Assembly: GCA_000237975.1 (NCBI GenBank)
Contig: CP003179.1
Span: 1,674,001-1,738,000 of the forward strand
Direction: 5' to 3'
From: Sulfobacillus acidophilus DSM 10332
GTDB taxonomy: Bacteria; Bacillota; Sulfobacillia; Sulfobacillales; Sulfobacillaceae
DNA length: 64,000 nucleotides
Shown here: positions 63,192 through 64,000 of the stretch, in pieces
How the letters are laid out: every line of letters begins with the position of its first letter
Position numbering within the stretch: the first letter of the stretch is position 1
Made by a program: the position numbers and the translations under genes
Notes under the pieces: model-generated
The model's input: only the letters and a program-made list of their open reading frames with translations
What the model was told of the DNA's origin: nothing
Database searches by the model: none

Positions 63192-64000
63192 TTATCCGGT
63201 GATACGCCAAAACCAGCGCCAGACCCCTTGACCCCATCCTAAGGCCGGCACCGACGCCGTGGGATAGAGCGAGACCGTCATGAGGACCTGAGACCCCTGC
63301 TTGACCACGATTTTCCCTATCGGTCGGGTGGTGGTTACCGGTGCCCCGACTTCTGGCGGGATGACCACGGTCCGGGTTAACGCGGTTTGGTCTTTAGGTA
63401 CGGTTACATAGGCGTCAGATGTGGCCTGCACCCCGACCATCCGCTGAGTCCCCCGCCGAATGCGCACCGTTCCGAAGAGTTGTCCCTTGCGCGCGATCGC
63501 GACGGTTTCATAGTGCATAAATCCCCACGTCATTAATTCCGCGGCATCGTGAAAGCGGTTTTTGGAGCTGGGGGCGCCCAATATCACGGAGACCATGCGG
63601 GTGTCGCCCCGTTTGGCGGTGGCCACCAGACAAAAGCCCGCCTGCGAGGTATATCCGGTTTTCAGTCCATCGGTCCCCGGGTAGGTGCGAAGCAGCCGAT
63701 TACTGTTGACCAACCACAACGTGCCGCCTTTACCGTTACGGATGGTTCGGTCTTCTCGCATTCGGGTATAGTCGAGAAGGCCCGGGGTGTGAAGCGCATG
63801 GAGCGCTAAAATGCCTAAGTCGTGGGCGGTCGTGTAATGATTGGGATCATGAAGCCCGTGAGGGTTGGCAAAATGAGTCGACACCATCCCCCATTGGCGC
63901 GCCGTTCGATTCATTTCGGCGACAAAGGCGTCAGGGGAGCCGGCCAAGTATTCTCCCAGGGCATAGGCGGCGTCATTGGCGGACCCGACCGCCACGGCCC
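63192..64000 (-). CDS. dacF: D-alanyl-D-alanine carboxypeptidase, DacF-like, N-terminus outside
   Basis: About 267 residues are visible; the frame runs past the right edge. The second active-site motif is 'SANDAAYALGEYL' (S-x-N), and the KTG motif is 'DGLKTGYTSQAGFCLVATA'. The beta-rich C-terminal domain ends in a short amphipathic helix with several Trp, a membrane anchor. It trims peptidoglycan pentapeptides. In Bacillus dacF precedes spoIIAA, as here. Confidence 0.93.
   Translation of the reverse strand, partial: AVAVGSANDAAYALGEYLAGSPDAFVAEMNRTARQWGMVSTHFANPHGLHDPNHYTTAHDLGILALHALHTPGLLDYTRMREDRTIRNGKGGTLWLVNSNRLLRTYPGTDGLKTGYTSQAGFCLVATAKRGDTRMVSVILGAPSSKNRFHDAAELMTWGFMHYETVAIARKGQLFGTVRIRRGTQRMVGVQATSDAYVTVPKDQTALTRTVVIPPEVGAPVTTTRPIGKIVVKQGSQVLMTVSLYPTASVPALGWGQGVWRWFWRITG

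Overview
The window looks like chromosome from a spore-forming, acidophilic, Sulfobacillus-like Firmicute. It carries spoIIAA-spoIIAB-sigF, spoVA, a gerA-type germinant receptor gene, gerW, spmA/spmB and dacF. It also carries a pseudogene for a G1-type (acid, glutamic) peptidase and a short-chain alkane (propane-type) monooxygenase locus. Sulfobacillus is an inference from this gene content, not from a marker gene. No rRNA or tRNA gene was seen.

Region 1 (1-5.8 kb, + strand) is a compact run of small, often overlapping genes that reads like the structural module of an integrated tailless icosahedral virus. It has the C-terminus of a packaging ATPase, a one-helix protein, a 317-aa probable jelly-roll major capsid protein, further one-helix proteins, a holin-like protein, a three-LysM protein, several beta-rich candidate virion proteins, a very basic 62-aa protein and a His/Arg-rich 40-aa peptide. 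It ends at a strong terminator. Region 2 (5.8-8.1 kb, - strand) holds three unrecognised lipoproteins.

Region 3 (8.2-23.8 kb) is the most striking part. A - strand operon prmA-prmB-prmC-prmD-rpoN plus a left-handed beta-helix repeat gene faces a + strand operon of amidohydrolase, DUF59 protein, alcohol dehydrogenase, divergent GroEL, sigma-54 activator, atypical NRAMP-like transporter and a small membrane protein. The spacer between them has two outward-facing, almost identical sigma-54 (-24/-12) promoters and paired dyads that could bind the activator. The locus therefore seems to carry its own sigma factor, activator, chaperonin and catabolic enzymes. Inside the prm operon a 532-bp tandem duplication has produced a second, truncated copy of the reductase gene end and of the prmC start.

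Region 4 (23.8-31.7 kb) is decayed and rich in insertion sequences. A G1 peptidase pseudogene is split by two different IS256-family elements, one with a 9-bp target duplication, and also has an in-frame stop. An IS21-family element with frameshifts in both istA and istB has cut the end of an already frameshifted MazF-like toxin gene.

Region 5 (31.7-64 kb, mostly - strand) is ordinary Firmicute chromosome: a DMT transporter, two hot-dog thioesterases, DUF47-PiT phosphate uptake, the aroH-cmk-plsC-rpsA cluster, NAPRTase, RluB, RidA, convergent spmB/spmA, panC, an end-joining cluster (Ku, separate LigD ligase and polymerase domains, a SNF2 helicase), gerW, DUF2953, scpB-scpA, trpS, lysA, a CynX-like MFS carrier, gerA, spoVA, spoIIA-sigF, a TraR/DksA-like gene and a partial dacF.
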